From: Prorocentrum cordatum
Taxonomy: Eukaryota; Sar; Dinophyceae; Prorocentrales; Prorocentraceae
Assembly (NCBI GenBank): GCA_963575745.1
Contig: CAUYUJ010014627.1
Location: 308,501-372,500, forward strand
DNA: 64,000 nt
Direction of reading: 5' to 3'
The notes under the pieces were generated by a model that was given only the letters and a program-made list of their open reading frames with translations, was not told the DNA's origin and searched no databases. The translations under genes and the position numbers were made by a program. This document shows, piece by piece, positions 52,514 to 63,404 of the stretch; position 1 is the first letter of the stretch; each line of letters begins with the position of its first letter.

Positions 52514-52640
52514 CATAAAGACTCGAAGGTCCGCGAGGTTTTCTCGGATCCGCGCTAGACGCCCCTGGCGGCGCCTCTGGCGCCGCCCCTGGGCCGATCG
52601 CCGATCTGAGAAGTCCGCGTGGACCTTCGAGTTTTTATGT
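52514..52640. mobile_element. TIR hairpin element family B, copy 6
   Basis: CATAAAGACTCGAAGGTCCG mirrors GGACCTTCGAGTTTTTATG; centre GGCGCCTCTGGCGCCG. A clean 127-base unit. Confidence 0.75.
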
Positions 52641-52899
52641 GTATGTAATTTTTCGTCCCCCTATTCTGTGACTTGGCCAGCTCGGCGAACCGCACTCAGT
52701 GTCGCAAGTGTCGCAAGTGGGTGTGAGGGGAGGAGGAAGCGGGAACGACCCAGGGAACCACTAATTATTAGTTCAGACCGCTACGCAAACAGGCGACACA
52801 AACGGACAGACGCTAGCCATTGTGGCAGTGTCGGGGCACGCCGCTTCCGTCGGGGTCTGCTGGGGGGCCCATCTGGCCACAAAGCAATACCGCTCCTTG

Positions 52900-53710
52900 A
52901 CGGGACCTCACAGTTCTGAATATGATATAGGACTTCTTTGCTCGTTGGGGTGGGGTGCCCACATTCCTGCACCAATCCCGCCCCGAGCCTACCGCCAGAG
53001 GGGGGTCTTGACCCCAGGCACCCACACCTCCAACAAAATACTTGCCAATACTGGACCTTCAATCGCGGGGGACTCCACCCGATGGTAATTATTTGGGCTC
53101 TGGGGCTTTGCCTTGGCGAAGCCACTTCAAAATCGAACACTCGCATGGGCTCCCCTAACAGTGGTTACATCCCAGGCCGCTCCGACTTGATTCAGCAGAT
53201 GCCCAAAGAAGTGTTTCAGCAACCTCCTCTTAAACCACGGCGAACTCGGACCCACCGTACGCGGGAAGCCGTGGTGCTCATGCCCGTCCTGGGCAGCTGA
53301 CCCACTCACCGCATCAATCCGTCTTTGCACGAGCCAAGCTTTCAACTCGGCTGCTGCGAGGGATCTGATCTCTGACTCAATCGGGGCGCACGTCTGTTCA
53401 ACGCCTGTTTGGCGAACTCATCAGGCAAGCTCATTGCCTTTCGATACTTGTGGGGGGCTGCACACGAGAGGCCAGGAACACTGCATCAATGTGTGAATGT
53501 CCTTTGGTTAGGTACACGATCCGCCCGAATCCCTCACTCCTCAATCGGATCCACCACCCTAGGGGTCCCTCTTCGCTGTCCGACACTCGGTGCCACCCAT
53601 CAAATTTAAGACGACCTGGCTGTCCGTGCAGAGCCAGCTGGGCCCCTGGGTGAGCTCCAGGGCCCACCAGGGAGCAGTCAGCTCAGCACACGACAGGGAG
53701 GGGTAGCGGG
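52900..53710 (-). pseudogene. Decayed retroelement: RNase H-like and zinc tail (reverse strand)
   Basis: On the - strand from 53,705: SCAELTAPWWALELTQ and LCTDSQVVLNLMGG, matching the AE-x-A-x2-AL ... TDS pattern of RNase H strands and helix. In a shifted frame follow GFGRIVYLTKGHSHID (beta strand with GH) and LPDEFAKQALNRR (the D-x3-AKQA helix). Further on, at about 53,055-52,955, FCWRCGCLGS ... LVQECGHP carries C-x2-C and a later Cys like the frame at 18-323. Frame changes and stops mark it as dead. RNase H places it at the 3' part of a LINE-like or related retroelement. Confidence 0.55.
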
Positions 53711-53739
53711 AGAAGAGGCGGGCGGGCGAGGGGGCAGGC

Positions 53740-54115
53740 GGAGTAAATGAGGCGGTGGATGGGGCAGTGGACGAGGAGGGAAACGATAAGGAAGGGGGAG
53801 GGAGGATGGGGATGCGGAGGAAGGGGAGGAGGGGGGAGGCGGATGGAAGAAGCGCGCAGGATAGGAGAGGAGGTGGGGACGAGGGACCGAGGCGCAGGGG
53901 GGGGAGGAGGGGGGGGGTTACGAGAGGAACGGGAGACGGAGTAGCAGGAGGAGGAGGAGGAGGAGGAGGAGGAGGAGAAAGCGGAAGAGGGGGAGTGGCA
54001 TCTGGACAGTCAGCTCCCCCCTCGCACACAAACACAAACCCAGACACAGGCACAAACACAAACACAAACACCTATAAATGTGTATATATATATATATACA
54101 CACGGCGCAGTATGT
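53740..54115. repeat. GGA-rich tract, CA and TA runs
   Basis: (GGA)n-like 53,740-53,990, ACACAAA words 54,028-54,070, (TA)n 54,082-54,100. Confidence 0.85.
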
Positions 54116-54870
54116 GTATACACTTGTGGTTATACAGGTATATGTAAATATGCGTCGCGGCAATGCGCGCAGCGGCGCGGCGTAGTGCAGGTCGTGCGGG
54201 AGCGAGAAGCGCGCGGGCTGGCCTGGATCATGCACTCACACACGAACACATGCTGGTCACGGGACGTTGGGTGGTGGGGCGAGGAATTGAGAACCGATGT
54301 CGGAGGAAGATTCCCCCCAGCAGAGCGAAGACGAACGGAAGTGCACAAGGGTCCTCTTTCCCGTTTCTCTCACGCTCCGATTGGGCTCCGGCGTGACGGC
54401 CCCAGCCCCCCGCTCCCCGTCCTTTGGTTCGAGCTGGTCCTTTGCAGCAGTCCGTCCATGTCAGTTCTGCTCTGGCCGCGCTGCCCCCCCCCCCCCAACT
54501 CCCAGGAGCAGCTGGTTCCTCCAGCCGCCCCCGCGTCGCTGCCCGGCCCCCGCCCTGCCCCGCCACAGGACCAGCTCGTGGCCAATATCAAGGCCACCGG
54601 CCGCGCTCCACTTCGGGCAGGGAGCTGCTCCGACGTCTGGACGGGAGGCTAAGGCAGAAGGGCGGTTCAGGGTGCTCCTCCTCCTCGTCCACCTCCTCCT
54701 CCTCCTCCTCCTCCTCCTCCTCCTCCTCCTCCTCCTCCTCCCCCTCCTCGTCCTCCATCCGCCTTCCTTATGGATAACTCCTCCCTGTCGCACCTCGAGG
54801 CCAGTCGAAAGGGCGGGCCGGGCGTTTCACCTGAGGCTTTCTCACCACTTATGAACTTGAAGCTTCAATT
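54116..54870. repeat. Unassigned sequence with CCT tract
   Basis: 54,660-54,760 is (CCT)n. Nothing else recognised; C run at 54,486-54,497. Confidence 0.5.
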
Positions 54871-54887
54871 GTGTCAGCAGTTTTACA

Positions 54888-54960
54888 GATGGAGGGCGTG
54901 CTCCTTTCAAAATGTGGTTCTCGCCTTAGCGCCGCGCACACGCGTGTTTTAAAACATTTA
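54888..54960 (+). repeat. Repeat P, single unit before the LINE
   Basis: GGAGGGCGTGCTCCTTTCAA, AATGTGGTTCTCGCC, TTAGCGCCGCGCACACG, CGTGTTTTAAAACA, matching units of the array at 58,393-58,800. Confidence 0.7.
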
Positions 54961-55315
54961 CCAGTGCCAGTAACAGTACCAGCTCAAGAATCCGTACAAC
55001 GTTTGATGAGTGCGGCAGGCCAAACACCAACCCTGAAAAGTTGCAAAGGGCGGGCGTGGAAAGTACAAACATCTAGAAGGTGTTTTTCCAATATTTGCCT
55101 TGCCCAAGACCTCTGTTTCACGAGCTCTTTGATTCCTCATTCCCAGTTTCACCTGTTCCTTCTTCCAGGACTGGCCCACAGGACCAATTGTAGAACATCA
55201 TTTCCACGAACACCTTGGTGCCGGAGTCCGCGTGCTGCTCGGATCCTCACCCTCCGCAACATCCTCAGCCAGCCGGTATTTGCGCGATACTCGGAGAAAC
55301 AACTCGCACCATTAG

Positions 55316-58200
55316 GATGATTTTCATGTTATACAGTTGAACGTGAGGGGTCTTACAACTGATGACAGTCTTGACGAGCTGATCTCGGAGTTGTCGCACA
55401 GGTGATATGACGCGATACTGCTGAACGAGACGATGAGGAGCATCAAAGCCGAGACATGGTCCTTCTGGAAAGACATCTCTTTTGTGCGTCAGGTCATGAC
55501 AAGAGCGTGCACGGAATTGCCGTTCTATTGAACCGACGTTGGCGCAAGTGTTTCGTCAAGTTTGTGCCGATCGAAGAGATGCTCGTCGACATGGACACTT
55601 CAAGACACAAGGTGCGACTCCGCATTGCAACGGCAAGTTTGCCCCACGGCGGCTATCAGGACCACCACTTGCAGCGGATGTATGACGCGGTCGGCGCGAT
55701 CTTACATGAAGCCCGGCAGTTGCAACGACACTTTATTATGTGTGCAGTTTGCAACGCCAAAGCGGGAACTTACGAAGATGGGGGCGATGCTAAGACGATC
55801 GGCAAATATGGCATTGGACTGAGTAATTCATGAAGCCTGTGGCTCAAGCATTGGGCATCTACGCAACGATTGGTATTGACAAATGCAAAGTTTCTAAAGC
55901 CGCTGCATCAATACACCATGCACGTTGGCCCCAGCAAGCTCCCCAGACGGATCGATTACATCATGGTTGACAGGTCTTTGTGGCGCACTATCCGTGACAG
56001 TGGTGTCGACGCTTCTTTGAATGTGGGGTCCGATCACACATGCGTGTACATGCGGAGTGCAATCACTCGGCCTTCCAGTGCACCAACTACCACCAGCTCC
56101 CCACGAAGAGTCCACAAGGCCTCCTATATATTGGCCACCTCCGGATAAGAAGGTGTTTGCCAACGCCGTCGACGACGAGATTCAAATAACGGTTTTCTGT
56201 GAAGATTCGTGTGGCTGGTGCAAGCAGGTCGAAGACATTTTGAAGGGTGGTTTAACGAAGTGCTTCTGGATCCCGACAACGATTGGCCAGAAGACACAGG
56301 ACCGCCAGCATGAGGAACTCCAAGGTCTGTTTGAACAGCGCCGACGCGTACCACGAGAAGACACTGCTAGACGAAATACCATCACAAAGCGAATACGGAG
56401 AGAAATACAAGCTTTTCGACGAGCTGCTAGACATTCACACATTGAGAACGTAATCGACGACTCCAAGAAACTTGAGAACGTTAGCGGCATTAACAACAAT
56501 GGGCGCAATAACCTGATACCGCACATGACCAACGACGACGGCACCAATGAACATGGGAGAAAGGGCATTGCAGACATTTCTGCTGATTTCTACGGGACAC
56601 TTTACAAGGAGCAGCGAAGGGAGCTTCACCAGGACATCGAAGATCACGGCAACAACGGCGAACGGGTTCCGGAGTTCACGATATCAAAGTTCAGGACAGG
56701 TCTCAAGCAATTTAACAACGGCGAGCCTCCAGACAAAGTGGGCGTGTTGGCTGGGATGTTGAAAGCCGGCGGGCTGGTACTTGAACGGGCATTGTTGAAG
56801 TTGTACAATGACGTGCCCAAGCCGGAAGCACAACCTCCAGAACAATGGCGCTGACTTGGCATCACAGTTATTTACAAGTCTGGTGACTCATCCCACCCAC
56901 AGGGACACCGCCCTGTCACAATCATTCTTATTTTTGTGCAAGCTACGCAGTAAACTCTTGTACAACAGGCTCGAATCGACCTTGTGGATTCTCATCAGCC
57001 TCCAGACCAAGCATGATTCGGGCGACACTTTTCCACAGACGACCACTTACTGACGTTATCCTTGGTAGCAGAGAAAGCTGACGAATGGCAGCTTCCAGTG
57101 TCGGTGGCGATGCTCGACTTTGAAAAAGCTTTCGACGCTGTGTCGCATCGTGAACGATGGAAGGCTTTGGCCGCGCAAGGAGTTTCTCATGCCTATATCT
57201 CAAGTCGTCGCCGCTTGTACGCCAACCAGACAGCCACGGCATCTACGGACAGGACAAGCAAGGAATTTCCCATTCAGCGCGGAACGAGGCAAGGAGACCC
57301 ATTGAGCTCTTGATTGTTCAACTCTCTACTGGAAGCCGTGGTCCGGAGAGTTCAGACAAAGTGGTCGCGACGAAGATGTAGCATTTATTTGGAATCCCTG
57401 GGCGCACGACTCACGAATTCACGGTTCGTTGATGACGTGGTTATATTCGGTACATATTTAAACCAAGTTCAATTCATGCTTTGTGAAGTTCGAGACGACG
57501 CCGCCAACATCGGACACGAACTGCACCCAGTCAAGGCAAACATTTCGCACAATCCGAAGCAAAGGAGGGCGCTGTCAAAACCAGAATTCGCGTCCGACTC
57601 AGATGCGAAGGTTGAAATCTTAAATTTGGGAACCTCGCAGAAATACTCGGCCAGAAAGTTCCCTTTCCAGGGCCCGCAGACATGCGAGGTGGAAGGCCGG
57701 ATTGCTGCAGGGTGGCGCAAGTTTCCAGCACTTCGCCGCGAACTGACTACACGCTCTTTTCTCTACACGACCGAGTACGTTTATTTCACGGCACAGTTGC
57801 CCCGACCGTGCTGTTTGGATGTATTTCTTGGGTCCTCATAAGCGAGTTGGAGAAACGGGTGCGACGAGCACAACGGCAAATGCTACGGATGGCCCTGGGC
57901 GCCTCACGGCGTCGCCAAGAGTGTGATCTTGTGTCGACACCAACATCTTCCCCGAGTGATTCCTGAACCGACGACGACGAGGCAGTGGACTACGACAACC
58001 AGGGCGAGGGTTCTTGTTTGGTGCCATGGACAGATTGGATACGGCGAGCTACTCACGAAGTACAGCACCTTCTAGGGCGCCTGAAGATCGGCGACCGGAT
58101 TACCACACGACGCTGGAGGACGTGGAGATGGGCGGCACAAGCCACAGCTGATCATCACAAGTGGACCTATAAAGCTTTGTTTCGGGAGCCTTGCAGTTGA
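55316..58200 (+). pseudogene. Decayed LINE (endonuclease plus reverse transcriptase)
   Basis: A non-LTR retrotransposon read in shifting frames. Endonuclease: QLNVRGL (55,330), LLNETM, GHDKSVHGIAVLLNRRW, SLPHGGYQDHHLQRMY, RRIDYIMVDRSLWR and GSDHT (56,030). Reverse transcriptase: PPEQWR, VIYKSGD..RPVTII, KLRSKLLYNRLES, DFEKAFD (motif A, about 57,118), RGTRQGDPLSS (motif B), RFVDDVVIFG (motif C, 57,425). C-terminal part: VAPTVLFGCISWVL, RRAQRQMLRMALGASRR and WTDWIRRATHEV. Stops inside the conserved frames are all TGA (55,403, 55,831, 56,852, 57,014, 57,311, 57,964), plus at least five frameshifts. It cannot be active. No 3' A-rich tail is obvious. Confidence 0.85.
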
Positions 58201-58392
58201 TACCGACGCCTGGGTGGACTTGACCAGAACACCAACGTGAAGTGAGATCGAACATGATTTTGTCAGTTCGCCAGGTGCTTGCTAGCCGCTTCTTTCTTCC
58301 ATTCGTGATCTACTGTTTGCTCGTGGGCGCTCCGGCCCTGCCCCGCTTAGCCCCCTTGCGTGGACAGTCGTGCGGGCACCGTCAACGTCAAG

Positions 58393-58800
58393 AGCTTCAC
58401 CGGTTGAGGGCGGGTGGGTTTCAAAGTATGGTTCTCGCCGTAGCGCCGCGTACGTTCGTTTCACAAATTCGCAGGAGATTCACGGATTCAGGGCGGTTCG
58501 TTTTCAACATGTGGTTTTCGTCACAGCGACGCGAACATTATTTTCCCAGAGATGAAGGAACTTCACGGATTGAGGGCGGGCCGTTTTCAAAATGTATCTC
58601 TCGTCTCATCGCTGCGCCTGTTCGTTTTCAAACATGTCTTCACGAATCGATGGCGGTTCGTTGTCAAAACGTTCCACTCGCCTCAGTGCCGCGTACATTT
58701 GCTTGAAACATCCGCAAGGGTTCCATTGAGGGCGGGTGACTTTCAAAATGTGGCTGTCGCCTCAGCGCCGCGTACCTTCGTTTTCAAAAAATGCAAGACT
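58393..58800 (+). repeat. Repeat P tandem array
   Basis: Five to six diverged units of about 65-75 bases with TTGAGGGCGGGTG, TTTCAAAATGTGG, CTCGCCTCAGCGCCGCG and TACGTTCGTTTTCAAA. Confidence 0.8.
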
Positions 58801-60290
58801 CATCCTCCTCCTCCTCTTCCTCCTCCTCCTCCTCCTCCTCTTTCTCCTCCTCATCCTCCTCCTCTTTATCCTCCTCCTCCCTCTCCCTGGTCGTGAACTT
58901 CGGCTTGGCGTGTCTCGCCGCCGGTTCTGGCCTACCACGCTGCGGCGCGACACGCCATCCATGTCCCCATTTCCGAGCGTCAGCGTTCCGAGCCATTCCT
59001 GCCCTCCCGCCCCGAGGAGCAGAGCGACACGCCGTCCGCCTGCACGGCATAGCGTATCGCTGGGGTTGCCGCCGCGGCACGCCAAGCTAGAGTTCCTGCC
59101 CCTACGCCACCCTCCCCGGCTCCCTGCAGAAGGTGGGATTCATCAGGGCTGCGGCTCTGGCTGGTGCCTCTCCCTGGGGTCTTGGGGTCTTCGCCGCGCC
59201 GCTTGTTTCATGGCCGGGGCCATGACGTGTCCCCGAGTTTCGTGGTCCCCTCTTTTTCTTCTGTTTCTTCTTCTTCTTTTTCTTCTTCTTTTTCTTCTCC
59301 TCCTCCTCCTGCTCCAAAGTTCCCTCCTTTCGATGCGTCCCTTGCACGCCCCCTCGGCCGCGCATACGCCTCTGGCCATGATTTGCGAACCCCCCTCTTG
59401 GACGCCCCCGAGTGCCGGGTCTAGCCCTTCGGCACCTTCCCATTATTCTCCTTTCCCCGCCGCCCAGCCTTCTCGTGCTCGGAATTCCGCCGCACGCGCC
59501 GCTGCAGCACACACTCTTCACGACCCAGGAACACGCGCAGACACGAAGTTGAACATTTCGTTTCCGTGATTTGTCCCTCTTGCCGAGCGCACGCACCGCC
59601 CCCGCCCCATCCCCCCGCGTTTCGATCGTTAGCGCTTTGACCGTGGCCTCGCAAGGCGCAAACACAAGAGCGGCAAGACGAGGGTCCATGCACGCATCAG
59701 CCCCGGCAAAGCGCCATGGTGGATCCGTGGGCGTCGTCCCTCGTCCCTCATCATTCCCCTCCTCCCTCCCGCCCAACGTCCCTCATCCACCCTCTCTCGG
59801 AGATGTGCCCATGATTTCCTGAGGTTCGCATCGATCCTCACCTCCATCCTGCCCCCTCCTTCCTTCCCTTCTTCCCTCCTCCCCCCTGCTACTCCTTCCA
59901 ACCGGTCCTCATCATTCTCCCCATGCGTCCGACGTCTCAGTTTCTTTGAGTCGTCAGCTAGCAGAGCTACCGACACCTTCCATGGAACCCGCTCGTGATT
60001 CCGAGTGGTCCTTTGATTGTCCCAGGGCCCAGAAAGGGCGCACGGGAAAATGGCGGGAAACGTTGGCTCTGTGGTGTACACAGGCGCTGTGGTGTGCACT
60101 GGCACTGTGGTAAACACAGCCTCTGGTGCACATAGGAATTAGTGGTGAACGCATGCACTGTGGTGTAATTACCCAGGCAGTGTTGCTCACGCGCCGTCCG
60201 TCTCGCGCCGCCGAGGAGAACCAGGACGGCAGGCCTCTGGCAGTTTTTCGGCCAGGGCCCGGGTGGCCGTCGAGCAGATAGGCCAGGAGG
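58800..60290. other. Pyrimidine tracts and unassigned sequence
   Basis: (TCC)n at 58,802-58,890, (TTC)n at 59,250-59,320. 60,060-60,180 has GTGGTGTACACA/TGCACTGTGGT words in a short degenerate repeat. No gene supported. Confidence 0.5.
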
Positions 60291-60294
60291 AAAA

Positions 60295-61960
60295 GCCCGT
60301 CCTGGGGAGGCGGTCGAGACTTCCGGGGGTCTCGCGGGGAGCCCCAAAACCGGTGCGGTGGCTGCACCGTGTGGTGAGTCGCTTGGGCTTCGGGGTGGTC
60401 GCACGGTTCTGGGACGTGGGTCGTTCTGCGAAGACGTCTGGCCCGGGGAGGCGGTCGAGACTTCCAGGGGTCTCGCGGGGAGCCCCAAACTGGTGCGGTG
60501 GCTGCACCGTGTGGTGAGTCGCTTGGGCTTCGGGGTGGTCGCACGGTTCTGGGACGTGGGTCGTTCTGCGAAGACGTCTGGCCCGGGGAGGCGGTCGAGA
60601 CTTCCAGGGGTCTCGCGGGGAGCCCCAAAACTGGTGCGGTGGCTGCACCGTGTGGTGAGTCGCTTGGGCTTCGGGGTGGTCGCACGGTTCTGGGACGTGG
60701 GTCGTTCTGCGAAGACGTCTGGCCCGGGGAGGCGGTCGAGACTTCCAGGGGTCTCGCGGGGAGCCCCAAAACTGGTGCGGTGGCTGCACCGTGTGGTGAG
60801 TCGCTTGGGCTTCGGGGTGGTCGCACGGTTCTGGGACGTGGGTCGTTCTGCGAAGACGTCTGGCCCGGGGAGGCGGTCGAGACTTCCAGGGGTCTCGCGG
60901 GGAGCCCCAGAACTGGTGCGGTGGCTGCACCGTGTGGTGAGTCGCTTGGGCTTCGGGGTGGTCGCACGGTTCTGGGACGTGGGTCGTTCTGCGAAGACGT
61001 CTGGCCCAGGGAGGCGGTCGAGACTTCCAGGGGTCTCGCGGGGAGCCCCAAAACCGGTGCGGTGGCTGCACCGTGTGGTGAGTCGCTTGGGCTTCGGGTG
61101 GTCGACGGTTCTGGGCGTGGGTCGTTCTGCGAAGACGTCTGGCCCGGGGAGCGGTCGAGACTTCCAGGGGTCTCGCGGGGAGCCCCAAAACCGGTGCGGT
61201 GGCTGCACCGTGTGGTGAGTCGCTTGGGCTTCGGGGTGGTCGCACGGTTCTGGGACGTGGGTCGTTCTGCGAAGACGTCTGGCCCGGGGAGGCGGTCGAG
61301 ACTTCCAGGGGTCTCGCGGGGAGCCCCAAAACCGGTGCGGTGGCTGCACCGTGTGGTGAGTCGCTTGGGCTTCGGGGTGGTCGCACGGTTCTGGACGTGG
61401 GTCTCTCGTCCGTCTGCGGTCCCGGGGAGGCGGTCGAGACTTCCAGGGGTCTCGCGGGGAGCCCCAAAACCGGTGCGGTGGCTGCACCGTGTGGTGAGTC
61501 GCTTGGGCTTCGGGGTGGTCGCACGGTTCTGGGACGTGGGTCGTTCTGCGAAGACGTCTGGCCCGGGGAGGCGGTCGAGACTTCAGGGGTCTCGCGGGGA
61601 GCCCCAAAACTGGTGCGGTGGCTGCACCGTGTGGTGAGTCGCTTGGGCTTCGGCGTGGTCGCACGGTTCTGGGACGTGGGTCGTTCTGCGAAGACGTCTG
61701 GCCCGGGGAGGCGGTCGAGACTTCCAGGGGTCTCGCGGGGAGCCCCAAAACCGGTGCGGTGGCTGCACCGTGTGGTGAGTCGCTTGGGCTTCGGGGTGGT
61801 CGCACGGTTCTGGGACGTGGGTCGTTCTGCGAAGACGTCTGGCCCAGGGAGGCGGTCGAGACTTCCAGGGGTCTCGCGGGGAGACCCAAAACCGGTGCGG
61901 TGGCTGCACCGTGTGGTGAGTCGCTTAGGCTGGGACCTGGGTCGTTCTCCGAGGATGGCT
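60295..61960. repeat. 140-base satellite, 12 units
   Basis: The word GCGGTCGAGA recurs at 60,311, 60,451, 60,591, 60,732, 60,873, 61,013, 61,151, 61,292, 61,430, 61,571, 61,711 and 61,852 (spacing 138-141). Units are nearly identical. Each contains CGGTGC-GGTGGCT-GCACCG, a small hairpin. Open frames of 286-673 codons run through it on both strands and in several frames because the unit lacks stops; they are not genes. Confidence 0.95.
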
Positions 61961-63125
61961 CGGGCGGCTGCGGCCTGCAGGATCCCACAGTCGTGCGGTG
62001 ACGGACGGGGCGGTGAGACTTTGAGGAATACCGAGGTCACCGCACGGTCTGTCGCCGCACCTATTTGGGAGGACCCCCAAGTTTACCCGTGTGACAAAAC
62101 ACGCGACAACGTGGGTCTGGGTTCGCCCGTCCCTTCATCCCCCGACCCGCCTCAGCTCCGAGCTGTAGAGCCGGGCAAGGTGCATCGGCCAGAGGGCCAG
62201 TGGCCGAGGCTGCGTAGGATTGGAGATCGCGGCCAACGAGCCTTTTCACGAATCGACGCGTCGCATGGACATCGCCACAGCCGGAATCCCGAGAACCACC
62301 GCCAATCTCCTCTTCCCCATCCCCCTCCATCTCCAGTTCCCTCCTCCTCCTCCTCCTCCTCCTCCTCCCCCTCCCTCTCCAGGGTCCTCCTCCCCCACCT
62401 CATTCTTCCTCCTCTCCGGCTTCACGCTTTCACGGGTGGGCGTTGCAGGTGGCAAGCCGAGGTTGTCCAAGCTTCTGCCTCGTCGGGTTGCGTTGCCACG
62501 GCAAGGCGCTTCAGACATGTCTTCCTGCTCATGTGGGGAAGGAGAAGCGACACCAACACCACCAGGGGGCCACCTCCAGCGAGGAGGTCCACGATGCCTC
62601 CCCGAGCTGGGGACAGGGGATGTCTCGAGCGAGAGGGGACCACACCACCAGGGGGACCCCTTCCTGACTCCTCCCGCCGATGGTTCCTGGTGGTGTTGGT
62701 GCCGCTTTTTCATGCTCCTATCCTCAGCCTCCGCTCCCTCCTCCTCCTACTCCTCCTCCTCCTCCTCCTCCTCCTCATCCTCCTCCTCCTCCCCCTCCTC
62801 CACCTCTCCCTCCGCATCACCCCGTCCTCCCACGTCCTGGCCTCCGCTCCTCGCTCGGTGTGCGTGCTCCCCCATCGCTCGTGGACCCCCCTTGATGGAA
62901 GCACCGGGGCCTGTGCCGTCGGCGTCGTGGACGGCCCTGGTGGACGAGGGGAAGTCGGCGGTGCGGCCAAGGCGCTGAAATTCAGGAGCGTTTTGGGTTC
63001 GCGAGGGGCCCGCTGTTCCTGAGGTTGTTCCTCTCGAACTCCTCGCGCACCCAGGCACTTCTGGTGCCAAAAAGGGGCTTCGTTCCTCATGCAACTAGCG
63101 TTCCTCATTTCAGAAAGAGCGTGTT
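61961..63125. other. Unassigned sequence with two CCT tracts
   Basis: (CCT)n-like at 62,340-62,385 and 62,735-62,800. No domain seen in any frame. Confidence 0.45.
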
Positions 63126-63129
63126 CTAC

Positions 63130-63390
63130 CGCTGCTGGCGGAAAACCAGGGGGGGGGGTACTGGGGGTTCCTAACCCGTCCCCCCCCCCTCTCGAAAACC
63201 GGGGGGTGGTCACTGCCGGATCGATCCCCTCCCCCCCCCATATCATGAAAAGGGGGGGATCACTACCGGTTCGACCCCCCCCCTTCCCCCCACCTCGGAA
63301 ACCGGGGGGGGTCACTACCGGTTCGAACCCCCCCGCTCGAAAACTGGGGAGAGTCACTACCGGTTCGAACCCCCCCCCTCGCCGCCGGCA
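63130..63390. repeat. Tandem GGGGTCACTACCGGTTCGAA array
   Basis: Five units of about 45-60 bases: GAAAACCGGGGGG, GTCACTACCGGTTCGAACC, CCCCCCC. The G and C runs of neighbouring units are complementary. Confidence 0.9.
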
Positions 63391-63404
63391 AGCGGTGCCC
63401 GCTC

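Noticed and set aside
59967-63022. Open frames of 286-673 codons on both strands
   Set aside because: They run through a stop-free 140-base satellite; neighbouring units shift frame (138-141 bases) and both strands are open.
63130-63390. tRNA T-arm-like GGTTCGAA words
   Set aside because: They recur in a tandem repeat without acceptor, D or anticodon arms; no tRNA cloverleaf.
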